DNA of 46,146 bases from Firmicutes bacterium CAG:552. GTDB lineage: Bacteria > Bacillota > Clostridia > Christensenellales > Pumilibacteraceae. The stretch lies in contig FR884031.1 in the NCBI GenBank assembly GCA_000435495.1, positions 29,582-75,727 on the forward strand, in the 5' to 3' direction. Below are positions 24,275-32,306 of the stretch, piece by piece (the stretch's first letter is position 1; each line of letters begins with the position of its first letter). The notes beneath the pieces are model-generated. The model was not told the origin of the DNA and searched no databases. It saw only the letters and a list, made by a program, of their open reading frames with translations. The translations under genes were made by a program, and so were the position numbers.

Positions 24275-26907
24275 AACCGATATCTATCACAATAGAAGGT
24301 ATAAAAAGTTTTTATAACAAAACGGAAATAAACTTTGATTTTAACGGGTTGTTTTGCATATGCGGCGATACCGGAAGCGGCAAAACGACCATTTTGGATT
24401 GCATAATCCTTGCTTTATACGGAAAGGTTAAGTCCGGCAATAATCTTGCGGATTACATAAATTTGCGCAAAGATAAGGGAACCGTAGATTTGGTTTTTGA
24501 AGCGACCGTAGATAAAACGGTGCAACGTTATCAAGTTACTCGCACAATTTCTTCTAACGGAACAGTCTCGAAGGCAAAGCTCGTCAATTTGACGACAGGT
24601 GAGGTCATAGCAGAACAGGCGCTGAAAGTCAACGAAGAACTCATGGCAATTACCGAACTGAGCGTGGGGGATTTTACGCAGGTGGTAGTATTGCAACAAG
24701 GTGAATTCGCAAAATTTCTCACTTCCGCAAAGTCGGATAGAAGCATTACGGTAGGTAATTTGTTTAAGTTAAATAAATATCGCAAACTCGGTCCGAAAAT
24801 CAGCGAAAAGAAAAACGAAGCAAAGATAAAGCTCGACGCAAACGAAAGCGCATTATTGGAAGTCGAATCCGTTACGGTAGACAAAATCGCAGAACAAGAG
24901 AAAGAACTTAAAAGAGATAAAAAGTCCGTTACGGAAGTAAGGAACCGAGTTGACGAACTCAATGCCAAAGTTGCGGCTCTCGGTAAGTTGAAGATCGAAT
25001 ACGATGAAGCTGTGGCGGCAAAAGAGGAACTTAAAAAGCAGAAAGAATGGGCAGTTTTGCTGGAAAAGGCGTTGAAAGACGTCAAAGAAAAATTAGTCGG
25101 AGAGCAGGCAAACCAACAATGCATACACGATTCTATTACGGCAGTCAGCGAAATTTTGGGAAGGTTGCAAGGACTTAAGGGATTGATAGACGAAGCGAAG
25201 GCTCACGGCGCAAAAGTGACGGAACTCAGACATGCGTACGTAAAGGTTTTCGACGAGTATAAAAAATCGGTCGAGGAAAAAGAGAAAGCAAAAGTTGAAT
25301 ACGACGAAAGTAAAAAAGCTTACGACGAAAGCGTTGCGTTGCTAAAAGAACATGTTGCGTCTACCGAATATAAAGATAAAGTATATAAGATAAAAAACGC
25401 ATACGATATGGCAAAATTCGAGCAAAGCAGATTTGCTACGGATATTGATGCCGAGAAAAAGAGACTTGTCGATAGGACGGAATCGAGCAAAAATCTGTTA
25501 GCGGCAAAATTGCTTGCCGAAGAAAAAATGCGCATAGCCGACGAAGCGTTGGCTTCGGCACGACAAAAAGAACAAGAGAACATCATGCAAAAGGCCGCCG
25601 AATCGTTGAAAAATTCTCTTAAAGAAGGAGACGTTTGTCCTGTGTGCGGCAGCATAGTCGACAAAATCGAGCATATTACGTTGCAGGAAAGTGATGTTGC
25701 AGCTAAGCAAAAAGATTATGAAGACGCATGTCGGAACGCAAGCAAAGCAGCTATAGTTGCGGCAGGCGCTGCCGAACAAAAAAGTCAAAGCGAAAAGACT
25801 TTACGAGAACTCGGATTGAAATTTGCAGCGGCAGAACAGTCGGCAAACGAGAGACTCAAAGAATTCCCCGATGTGGTTGTTGCCGACAAAATTATCGAAA
25901 GGATCGATACGGTTATAAGTTTAAGCAACAAACTTGAAACGTTGCAAGAGGTAGTAACGGCAAAAACGCAAAATTGTGAACTTATAAAAAACAATCTCGA
26001 TAGCATAAAGGAGCAGGGAAAAGTAGAAGCGAACGAGCAAAAACGTTTAGAGGAAACCGTTATCGCACAAGCCGGCGGAGACGCTGAAAAACAGATAAAA
26101 AAAGCAGAAGAGCAAAATGCGATTTTGACCGCACAAAAAGAAAAATCGGAAAAGGCGATAAACGCTTATATCGAACAATCGGGTATCGTAAATTCGGATC
26201 TGGCGCAGACAAATTCGGCGATTATAAGATTGGAGAGCGTAAAAATTCCGATTTACGACGCCGTTGAAGCGGAAAACGCAGCCAAGGAACTTTCAAACGC
26301 TAACGAACTGAAAGAAACGCTTATTGCCGCATGCGCAAGACGAGAAAGCGAGATTGCCGCAATGAAAGGACAACACGAAAAGAAAATGCAGCTAAGAGAA
26401 GAGCATGCCAAGCTCCTCAGCTCGTACGATGTTTATTCGGAGTTATATAAGCTTTTAAGTGGCGAAAAGTTTGTAAATTATATAGCGGAAGAGTATATTC
26501 TCGGATTTACCGAGCAGGCTTCAGCAATATTAATGCGTGTCACTAACGGTAAATACGAATTGGAATACAAGGACGGCGATTATTACGTAACGGACTTTAT
26601 TAACGGAGGTAGCCGTAAGGCAGTCACTCTGTCGGGAGGCGAAACGTTTTTGGCGTCGTTGGCTTTGGCAATAGCAATTTCGAGAGAGATAGCGAGGTAT
26701 AAGACGTACGAGTTTTTCTTTTTGGACGAAGGATTCGGTACGTTGGACGAGCGTTCGCTTAATCTTGTAACAGAGGCGCTTACGACGCTTAGCAGCGATA
26801 CTATGGTGGGCGTGGTAACGCATCGCAGCGAACTTACGGATCGCATATTTTCCAAGCTCGAAGTCGAATTTTCCGAAGAAGGCTCGACGGTAAAAAGAAT
26901 AGATTAG
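24271..26907 (+). CDS. sbcC: Exonuclease SbcC (Rad50 family ATPase)
   Basis: This is the SMC-like ATPase partner of SbcD. The start at 24271 is set by the four-base overlap with sbcD and the typical opening 'MKPISITIEGIKSF'. Walker A 'GDTGSGKTT' lies near residue 33. Two long coiled coils flank the zinc hook CPVCG (nucleotides about 25638-25652). At the end are the signature 'LSGGETFLASLALA' and Walker B 'FFFLDEGFGTLD'. At 878 aa it is shorter than many SbcC proteins (about 1000-1050), mostly by shorter coiled coils. Confidence 0.95.
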   Translation: MKPISITIEGIKSFYNKTEINFDFNGLFCICGDTGSGKTTILDCIILALYGKVKSGNNLADYINLRKDKGTVDLVFEATVDKTVQRYQVTRTISSNGTVSKAKLVNLTTGEVIAEQALKVNEELMAITELSVGDFTQVVVLQQGEFAKFLTSAKSDRSITVGNLFKLNKYRKLGPKISEKKNEAKIKLDANESALLEVESVTVDKIAEQEKELKRDKKSVTEVRNRVDELNAKVAALGKLKIEYDEAVAAKEELKKQKEWAVLLEKALKDVKEKLVGEQANQQCIHDSITAVSEILGRLQGLKGLIDEAKAHGAKVTELRHAYVKVFDEYKKSVEEKEKAKVEYDESKKAYDESVALLKEHVASTEYKDKVYKIKNAYDMAKFEQSRFATDIDAEKKRLVDRTESSKNLLAAKLLAEEKMRIADEALASARQKEQENIMQKAAESLKNSLKEGDVCPVCGSIVDKIEHITLQESDVAAKQKDYEDACRNASKAAIVAAGAAEQKSQSEKTLRELGLKFAAAEQSANERLKEFPDVVVADKIIERIDTVISLSNKLETLQEVVTAKTQNCELIKNNLDSIKEQGKVEANEQKRLEETVIAQAGGDAEKQIKKAEEQNAILTAQKEKSEKAINAYIEQSGIVNSDLAQTNSAIIRLESVKIPIYDAVEAENAAKELSNANELKETLIAACARRESEIAAMKGQHEKKMQLREEHAKLLSSYDVYSELYKLLSGEKFVNYIAEEYILGFTEQASAILMRVTNGKYELEYKDGDYYVTDFINGGSRKAVTLSGGETFLASLALAIAISREIARYKTYEFFFLDEGFGTLDERSLNLVTEALTTLSSDTMVGVVTHRSELTDRIFSKLEVEFSEEGSTVKRID

Positions 26908-26935
26908 CAAAATCGACTTTTGTGCGCCAAATTAA

Positions 26936-26964
26936 TTGATTTAGCAACCGAAAAGTGTTAGAAT
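26936..26964 (+). promoter_or_regulatory. Promoter of the pepF-lipoprotein-dnaB operon
   Basis: TTGATT (26936-26941), a 17-base spacer and TAGAAT (26959-26964) with an extended -10 TG at 26956-26957. The start codon is 30 bases downstream of the -10. Confidence 0.75.
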
Positions 26965-26993
26965 AAAAGAAGATTTATAAGGAGCATTTTACA

Positions 26994-28766
26994 ATGAAAA
27001 GAAACGAAATAGCAGATAAGTATAAGTGGAAACTCGAGGACATGGTTCCTTCCGATCAGGAATGGGAAAAACTCTACGATCGTATTGCCGCATCCGAAGA
27101 AAAGGTAAAGAGCTTCGAAGGTAAGCTTTCGGATAAAAAAGTTTTGCTTGACTGTCTCAAGTTTAACGAAGAACTTAACGAACTTATCGAGAAACTTTTT
27201 TGTTACGCTCGTATGCGCAGAGATCAGGATGCGAACGAACAGAAATACGTTGCATACACAGATAAGGCGATGGGGCTTATAAACAAAGTGGGTACGGCGG
27301 GATCGTATCTCGACAGCGAAATTGCTTCGCTGGACGATAAATTCCTTGAGGAAGTTATAGCCGATCCTGATTTTTCCGACTTCGACTTTATGCTTAAGGA
27401 AATCATGCGCTCCAAAAAACATATTCTTTCGGACAAGGAAGAAAAATTGTTGTCTATGTCTTACGGCGCAACCGGCAACTATAGCGAAATATTTTCTATG
27501 ATAAACAACGTCGAGGTTCCTTTCCCGACCGTAAAGACTAAAGACGGCGACGTAAAGCTTACGCACGGAACTTATGCCGTTCTGGCGCAGGGGAAAGACA
27601 GGGAAGTTCGTAAGGCGGCATTTGACGGGTTGTATTCGGCGTTTAAATCGCTTATCAATACGATTTGCATGACTTATGCCGGCAGCGTAAAAAAAGACAA
27701 TTTCTATGCAAAGGCAAGAGGATACGGCGACTGTTTGGAAAAATCGCTTTTCGCAGACAACGTTCCCGTTGCCGTTTACGAAAACCTTATCAAGGCTGTC
27801 GACGAAAACGCAGACAAACTTCATAGGTATATTGCTCTGAGAAAGAAGGCACTTAAGTACGATGAGCTTCATATGTACGATTTGTCCGTTCCCATAGTGG
27901 ACGGGGCGTCCCTTTCTCTTTCGTACGAAGAGGCATTCGAGCTTGTTATAAAAGGACTTGCTCCGCTCGGCAAAGAATACGAAGGCTTGCTGAAACAGGC
28001 AAGAGATTGCGGCTGGATAGACGTTATGGAAAACGAAGGAAAGCGTAGCGGTGCTTACAGCTGGGGATGTTACGGCGTTCATCCTTACGTATTGCTTAAC
28101 TATTCGGGTACGACGCATGATATATTTACTATTGCTCACGAGCTAGGTCATGCAATGCATTCGTACTATTCGGATGCTAACAACAGCCAAAGCAAGGCAG
28201 GTTACCAGATTTTTGTTGCCGAAGTAGCGTCTACGGTAAACGAAGTCTTCTTGCTTAAGTACCTTATTTCCACGGTTACGGATAGTCAACTCAAAAAATA
28301 TTTACTGTCTTACTATATCGATATGTTCCGTACGACGTTGTTCCGCCAGACTATGTTTGCGGAATTCGAAAAGATAGCGCATGACATGGATTTGGCAGGT
28401 ACCCCGCTTACCGTAGATTCGCTTAGCAATGCGTACTACGAACTCAATAAAAAGTATTACGGCGAAGCCATCGTTCACGATGACAATATAAGATATGAAT
28501 GGGCAAGAATACCACATTTCTATAATGCGTTCTATGTTTATAAGTACGCAACCGGCATTACCAGTGCGGTAAACATCGTAAACGGAATACTCACAGATCC
28601 CGAAAACGGTCTTAAGAGATATAAGAGATTCTTAAGCGCAGGCGGAAGCGACAGTCCGTACAATATTCTTAAAAATGCCGGCGTAGATTTGGCAACTTCG
28701 CTTCCCTACGAGGTTGCGATGAAGGAGTTTGCAGACACGCTCGCATTGCTGGAAAAGGAGATATAA
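26994..28766 (+). CDS. pepF: Oligoendopeptidase F (M3B metallopeptidase)
   Basis: This is a cytoplasmic zinc peptidase that degrades short oligopeptides, and so a natural partner of the Opp importer elsewhere in the window. The zinc site is H382-E383-x-x-H386 in 'TIAHELGHAMHSYYS', with a downstream 'VAEVASTVNEVFL' carrying the third ligand. The length of 590 aa is usual for PepF (about 600). A start with AAGGAG lies upstream. Its stop overlaps the next start (TAATG), indicating coupled translation. Confidence 0.96.
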   Translation: MKRNEIADKYKWKLEDMVPSDQEWEKLYDRIAASEEKVKSFEGKLSDKKVLLDCLKFNEELNELIEKLFCYARMRRDQDANEQKYVAYTDKAMGLINKVGTAGSYLDSEIASLDDKFLEEVIADPDFSDFDFMLKEIMRSKKHILSDKEEKLLSMSYGATGNYSEIFSMINNVEVPFPTVKTKDGDVKLTHGTYAVLAQGKDREVRKAAFDGLYSAFKSLINTICMTYAGSVKKDNFYAKARGYGDCLEKSLFADNVPVAVYENLIKAVDENADKLHRYIALRKKALKYDELHMYDLSVPIVDGASLSLSYEEAFELVIKGLAPLGKEYEGLLKQARDCGWIDVMENEGKRSGAYSWGCYGVHPYVLLNYSGTTHDIFTIAHELGHAMHSYYSDANNSQSKAGYQIFVAEVASTVNEVFLLKYLISTVTDSQLKKYLLSYYIDMFRTTLFRQTMFAEFEKIAHDMDLAGTPLTVDSLSNAYYELNKKYYGEAIVHDDNIRYEWARIPHFYNAFYVYKYATGITSAVNIVNGILTDPENGLKRYKRFLSAGGSDSPYNILKNAGVDLATSLPYEVAMKEFADTLALLEKEI

Positions 28767-29698
28767 TGAAAAAACGAATTGCTGCATTTTTGCTTGCGAT
28801 TTCGATAGTTTTTACAACTGCGATTATGGCGGGTTGTTCGATAGGCAGTACAGAAGATTATTATCTTTCGACTTCGAGTAATCCGCTTAACGTCGTAGTC
28901 GTTGCGTTGTCGCCAGAATCCGGAAGACACTCATACGAGATACAGGTCGGAGTTGTTTGTAATAGCGAGGAATCGCAGACAACCGCTATAGAGTGCTCTG
29001 AGACGGCTCTTAGGAATATACTTTCACGCTATAAACTTCATGTCAGTTATTTAGGCACTGCATTGCCGTATAAGCTAAGCGGATTCGGAAATATGGATTC
29101 GATGTTGCAGCTGCTTTGTTTTAGCGTTGTAAGCGACGGTTTTGTTACGGAGCCGATAGGACTCAAAAGCGTCAGCAGCGATTTCGGTTTCTTTAATATC
29201 GAGCGTAAATATGAGATGGTAATGCCCGAGTGGGTGGGCGATATAAAAGATTACTTTTTGTCGATGTCCGGTTTTGCGACGAAAGGATATACGATATACG
29301 ATACGTCCTTTGCTTTTTGTGCAGGATTAAACGATTCGGTAAAGTCGAACGATGCCAAAAGAATATACAAGAGTATTTATGAGTCGATGATATCATGTCT
29401 GTGCTTCAAAATAGGCGATGTCGAAGACAAGTATGAGTGTTACACTTCGGCGATGGCATCGGGATGGTATATAATAGCTATAGTCGCAGGCATTTTTGCG
29501 GTAGTCGTCATATATCTTAAGGCAAACAAAAAGAATGGCGGCAACAACGTAACCGTCGAAGACATTGCGAATTGCGATGTGGCGTGCGATTGTGAGCAAA
29601 CGTTACAATTTAAACATAACGGTAGTGCGTTTTATCAACATGGCGAAGATGAAACGCAACAGTTCGAGTTGGAACAAAATCAAAAAACGGACGATTGA
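28766..29698 (+). CDS. Lipoprotein with a second, C-terminal membrane anchor; unrecognised
   Basis: A 310-aa protein with AAGGAG 5 bases upstream of the ATG, overlapping the pepF stop by one base. A signal peptide ends in the lipobox MAGC (residues about 20-23). About 210 extracytoplasmic residues follow, with several paired cysteines (for instance near 65, 77 and 206-213). A clear transmembrane helix ('WYIIAIVAGIFAVVVIYL', near 235-253) leads to a cytoplasmic tail with clustered Cys (CDVACDC) and a Gln/Glu-rich end. I do not recognise a domain. The arrangement suggests a sensor or scaffold fixed at both ends of its external domain, but this is inference. Confidence 0.75.
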   Translation: MKKRIAAFLLAISIVFTTAIMAGCSIGSTEDYYLSTSSNPLNVVVVALSPESGRHSYEIQVGVVCNSEESQTTAIECSETALRNILSRYKLHVSYLGTALPYKLSGFGNMDSMLQLLCFSVVSDGFVTEPIGLKSVSSDFGFFNIERKYEMVMPEWVGDIKDYFLSMSGFATKGYTIYDTSFAFCAGLNDSVKSNDAKRIYKSIYESMISCLCFKIGDVEDKYECYTSAMASGWYIIAIVAGIFAVVVIYLKANKKNGGNNVTVEDIANCDVACDCEQTLQFKHNGSAFYQHGEDETQQFELEQNQKTDD

Positions 29699-29710
29699 TA
29701 GGTGAACGAA

Positions 29711-31255
29711 ATGCCCAAAGGAAATAAAGAAAACAAAATTCATCCCAATGTAAAAGGCAGAGTCGTTCCGGCGAGCAACGAAGCGGAGCAAGCCGTTTTG
29801 GGCTGCGTGCTTATTGACGAGTACGCTCCAAACGAAATAATGGCGGAATTAATGCCTGAGGATTTTTACAGTCGCAGTCATCAGCTCATATTCGAAGCGA
29901 TGAAGAATATTTATTCGGACAATAAACCGGTTGAATTGGTTACGCTTGTTCAGGAACTGGACAAGATGGGTTGTCTGGAGACGGTGGGCGGATTGTCTTA
30001 TATTTCTACGCTTACCGATATTGTTCCGTCCGCTGCAAACTCTAAGTATTATGTGGACATAGTAAAACAGACAAAAACAAGGCGAAAGACAATTGAAACC
30101 GCTAATCGCATTATAAATTCCGCATATACAGGCGAAGAAGACTGTGTAGAATTTGCGGAGAGAGAGGTGTTTTCTTTAGGCGAAGGTAACGTCAGGTCTA
30201 CGCTTGCGCCGATATCGCAAGGCGTCAGCGAGGCAGTGGATCGTATGCAAAAGATTCAGGAAGATCCTCTTTATTATAAGGGCATTCCGACAGGATTCAA
30301 GCGTCTCGACGATCTTATCAACGGATTTCAGCAAGGCGACCTGGTTATAATCGCAGCCCGTCCCGGTCAAGGTAAAACGAGCATAGGCATGAATTTTATT
30401 CAATATGCTGCCGAGACGAAGGTTAAGACTTTGACAGGAGACAGACCTCTGCATGCGGCGGTGTTTTCGTTGGAAATGCCGGCTATGCAGCTTGCAAGAA
30501 GAATGCTTTGCTCTGTAGCAAAAGTAAACATGACCGACGTCAATTCGGGCAGAATAAGCGATTCTGAATGGCAGCGTTTGACAATTGCAAAGGGAAAACT
30601 CGACAAGTCGCATATTTACATAGACGATACGTCCAATACTTCGCCTATGGATATTATAAGCAAATGTCGTAAGCTTGCCAAAGAGCGAGCTTTGGACATA
30701 ATCATGATAGACTATCTTCAGCTTATGAACGCAGGTAAGAGAGTGGAAAACCGCCAGCAGGAAATAAGCGAAATAACTCGTTCGCTGAAAATAGCTGCGA
30801 AAGAGTTAAAGGTTCCCATTTTGCTTCTCAGCCAGCTTTCTCGAAAAGTCGAGGATCGAAAGGACAAAAAACCGGAAATGAGTGACCTTAGAGAGTCCGG
30901 CGCAATCGAACAAGACGCAGATATAATAATGTTTTTGTATCGCCAATACTCGGATGCGGATAGGGAAGTCAGTGAAGACGTGCGAAACAAAGTTCAGTTG
31001 ATAGTAGCCAAGCATCGTAACGGCGAAACGGGAACCGTAGACTTAAGATGGAGAGGTAGCTATGTGTCGTTTGAGGACGATTCTGCACCGAGCCAGGCAG
31101 GAATGCAAAATGCACCGTCGTCTTCCACCTCAGAAGAGCATTCTTCTGAGGAAGAGACAACTTTGGTTCCTGACGGTAAAGATTCTGTTATAGATGATGT
31201 AAGGCTGAAACAAATAAACGATGTTTCGCCTAAGAGCGACGATACATTTATTTGA
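29711..31255 (+). CDS. dnaB: Replicative DNA helicase DnaB
   Basis: This is the hexameric helicase unwinding DNA at the fork. The ATG at 29711 is chosen because AGGTG (29700-29704) precedes it by 6 bases; the GTG at 29702 would be poorly placed. The N-terminal domain opens with 'NEAEQAVLGCVLID'. The RecA-like domain has Walker A 'ARPGQGKTS', Walker B 'IIMIDYLQLM', and 'LLLSQLSRKVE' and 'SDLRESGAIEQDADIIMFL' motifs. The 514-aa length exceeds the usual 440-460 through an acidic, Ser/Glu-rich C-terminal tail of about 60 residues. Its loader partners are encoded nearby at 20697-23000. Confidence 0.96.
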   Translation: MPKGNKENKIHPNVKGRVVPASNEAEQAVLGCVLIDEYAPNEIMAELMPEDFYSRSHQLIFEAMKNIYSDNKPVELVTLVQELDKMGCLETVGGLSYISTLTDIVPSAANSKYYVDIVKQTKTRRKTIETANRIINSAYTGEEDCVEFAEREVFSLGEGNVRSTLAPISQGVSEAVDRMQKIQEDPLYYKGIPTGFKRLDDLINGFQQGDLVIIAARPGQGKTSIGMNFIQYAAETKVKTLTGDRPLHAAVFSLEMPAMQLARRMLCSVAKVNMTDVNSGRISDSEWQRLTIAKGKLDKSHIYIDDTSNTSPMDIISKCRKLAKERALDIIMIDYLQLMNAGKRVENRQQEISEITRSLKIAAKELKVPILLLSQLSRKVEDRKDKKPEMSDLRESGAIEQDADIIMFLYRQYSDADREVSEDVRNKVQLIVAKHRNGETGTVDLRWRGSYVSFEDDSAPSQAGMQNAPSSSTSEEHSSEEETTLVPDGKDSVIDDVRLKQINDVSPKSDDTFI

Positions 31256-31695
31256 TAAGTGTTGACGTGAGTAAGCTCGTGTAAAAGAGCTTCAGTTAAA
31301 TTTAATCGTGATTTTAAGTAATCTTAATAAAGTGCGCATTATTGTTTTATACGATTTGTGTTTTACCGTGCTAAAAGATTTCTCAAGATAATTTGTATAA
31401 TTATAACGACGCCGAACGCATAACTTCGTTCGGCGTTTAATTTTTGTCGAAACGTCTAATCGGGAATTCGACGTAGACATAGTATTTGTGTGTTTTGGCA
31501 ACCGACGTAACTAAAACAAACTTCTATGTGAACAAGACCAATGGGTCGCACGTACAATTTCAATAGCACATAGATAAATTTTTTAATTTATCGAATATCG
31601 CTCAGAACTGCTTGATAAAAACGAAAAGAGTGCTTAGCGTGTGTGGGGGCCTTTTGTTTTTGACGATGCAAACGTCGTTTGAGCAAGCAGCGTAC
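31256..31695. other. Long intergenic region between dnaB and queH
   Basis: I find no convincing gene here. The minus-strand frame at 31292-31501 runs through the terminator at 31409 and lacks a ribosome binding site. Apart from that terminator there is a perfect 8-bp AT hairpin (31573-31580 with 31585-31592) and a short GC-rich spot near 31641-31652. About 250 bases (31447-31695) remain unexplained. Confidence 0.5.
31409..31446 (+). terminator. Terminator downstream of dnaB
   Basis: A 10-bp GC-rich stem (31409-31418 with 31427-31436), an 8-base loop and TTAATTTTT follow dnaB by about 150 bases, leaving a long 3' untranslated region or a separate short transcript. Confidence 0.85.
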
Positions 31696-31724
31696 TTGAC
31701 TTTTAATTCGCATAAGGGTATACT
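31696..31724 (+). promoter_or_regulatory. Promoter of the queH-uvrC operon, predicting a leaderless mRNA
   Basis: TTGACT (31696-31701), a 17-base spacer and TATACT (31719-31724). The ATG of queH starts 7 bases after the -10, exactly where transcription should begin. No Shine-Dalgarno sequence is present. Confidence 0.85.
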
Positions 31725-31730
31725 GACTGT

Positions 31731-32306
31731 ATGAATTATTTTGAAGAGGGCGAAAAGATATTAAAAAGCGGCAAGAAGCGAATACTACTGCACAGCTGTT
31801 GCGCTCCGTGCAGTAGCAGTGTTTTGTGGTATCTTATGCCGCTGAGTTATGTGACGGTTTTTTTCTACAATCCAAACGTAATGCCTTATTCCGAATATGC
31901 CAAAAGACTTACCGAACAGCGGAGACTATGTTCGATTATGGGAGTAAACTTAGTCGAAGGCGATTACGATGCGGAACGTTTTTTGAGCTTTGCCTGCGAC
32001 ATGAGGTACATTCCCGAAGGTGGAAAAAGATGCGAAAAATGTTTTTATATGCGGCTTAAGGCGACTGCTGAAATGGCGCAGGAAGGCGATTACGATTATT
32101 TTTGTACAACTCTCACGGTTTCACCGCACAAAAACGCAGATAAGATTAACGAAATAGGTAATGCTGTCGCAAAAGAGACGGGGATTTCTTTTTTGCCGTC
32201 CGATTTTAAGAAAAAAGACGGATACCTTCGTTCTATTAAGTTAAGCAAAGAATACGAGTTGTACAGACAGGAGTATTGCGGATGCCGGTTACAAGACAAA
32301 ATTTAG
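31731..32306 (+). CDS. queH: Epoxyqueuosine reductase QueH
   Basis: This catalyses the last step of queuosine synthesis, reducing epoxyqueuosine in tRNA; it is the non-B12 alternative to QueG. The family cysteines are present: C23, C24 and C27 in 'LHSCCAPCSS', C101 and C104 in 'KRCEKC', and C183 and C185 in 'YCGCRL'. The 'TTLTVSPHKN' motif is near 127-135. The 191-aa length is typical of the DUF208/QueH family. The promoter position predicts a leaderless transcript. It overlaps uvrC by 25 bases. No other queuosine gene is in the window. Confidence 0.95.
   Translation: MNYFEEGEKILKSGKKRILLHSCCAPCSSSVLWYLMPLSYVTVFFYNPNVMPYSEYAKRLTEQRRLCSIMGVNLVEGDYDAERFLSFACDMRYIPEGGKRCEKCFYMRLKATAEMAQEGDYDYFCTTLTVSPHKNADKINEIGNAVAKETGISFLPSDFKKKDGYLRSIKLSKEYELYRQEYCGCRLQDKI

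Noticed and set aside
26958..28139. Minus-strand open frame opposite pepF
   Set aside because: Shadow; pepF carries the HELGH zinc site, and the minus frame has no domain or signals.
31292..31501. Minus-strand frame of 69 codons between dnaB and queH
   Set aside because: It spans the terminator stem and has no ribosome binding site or family.
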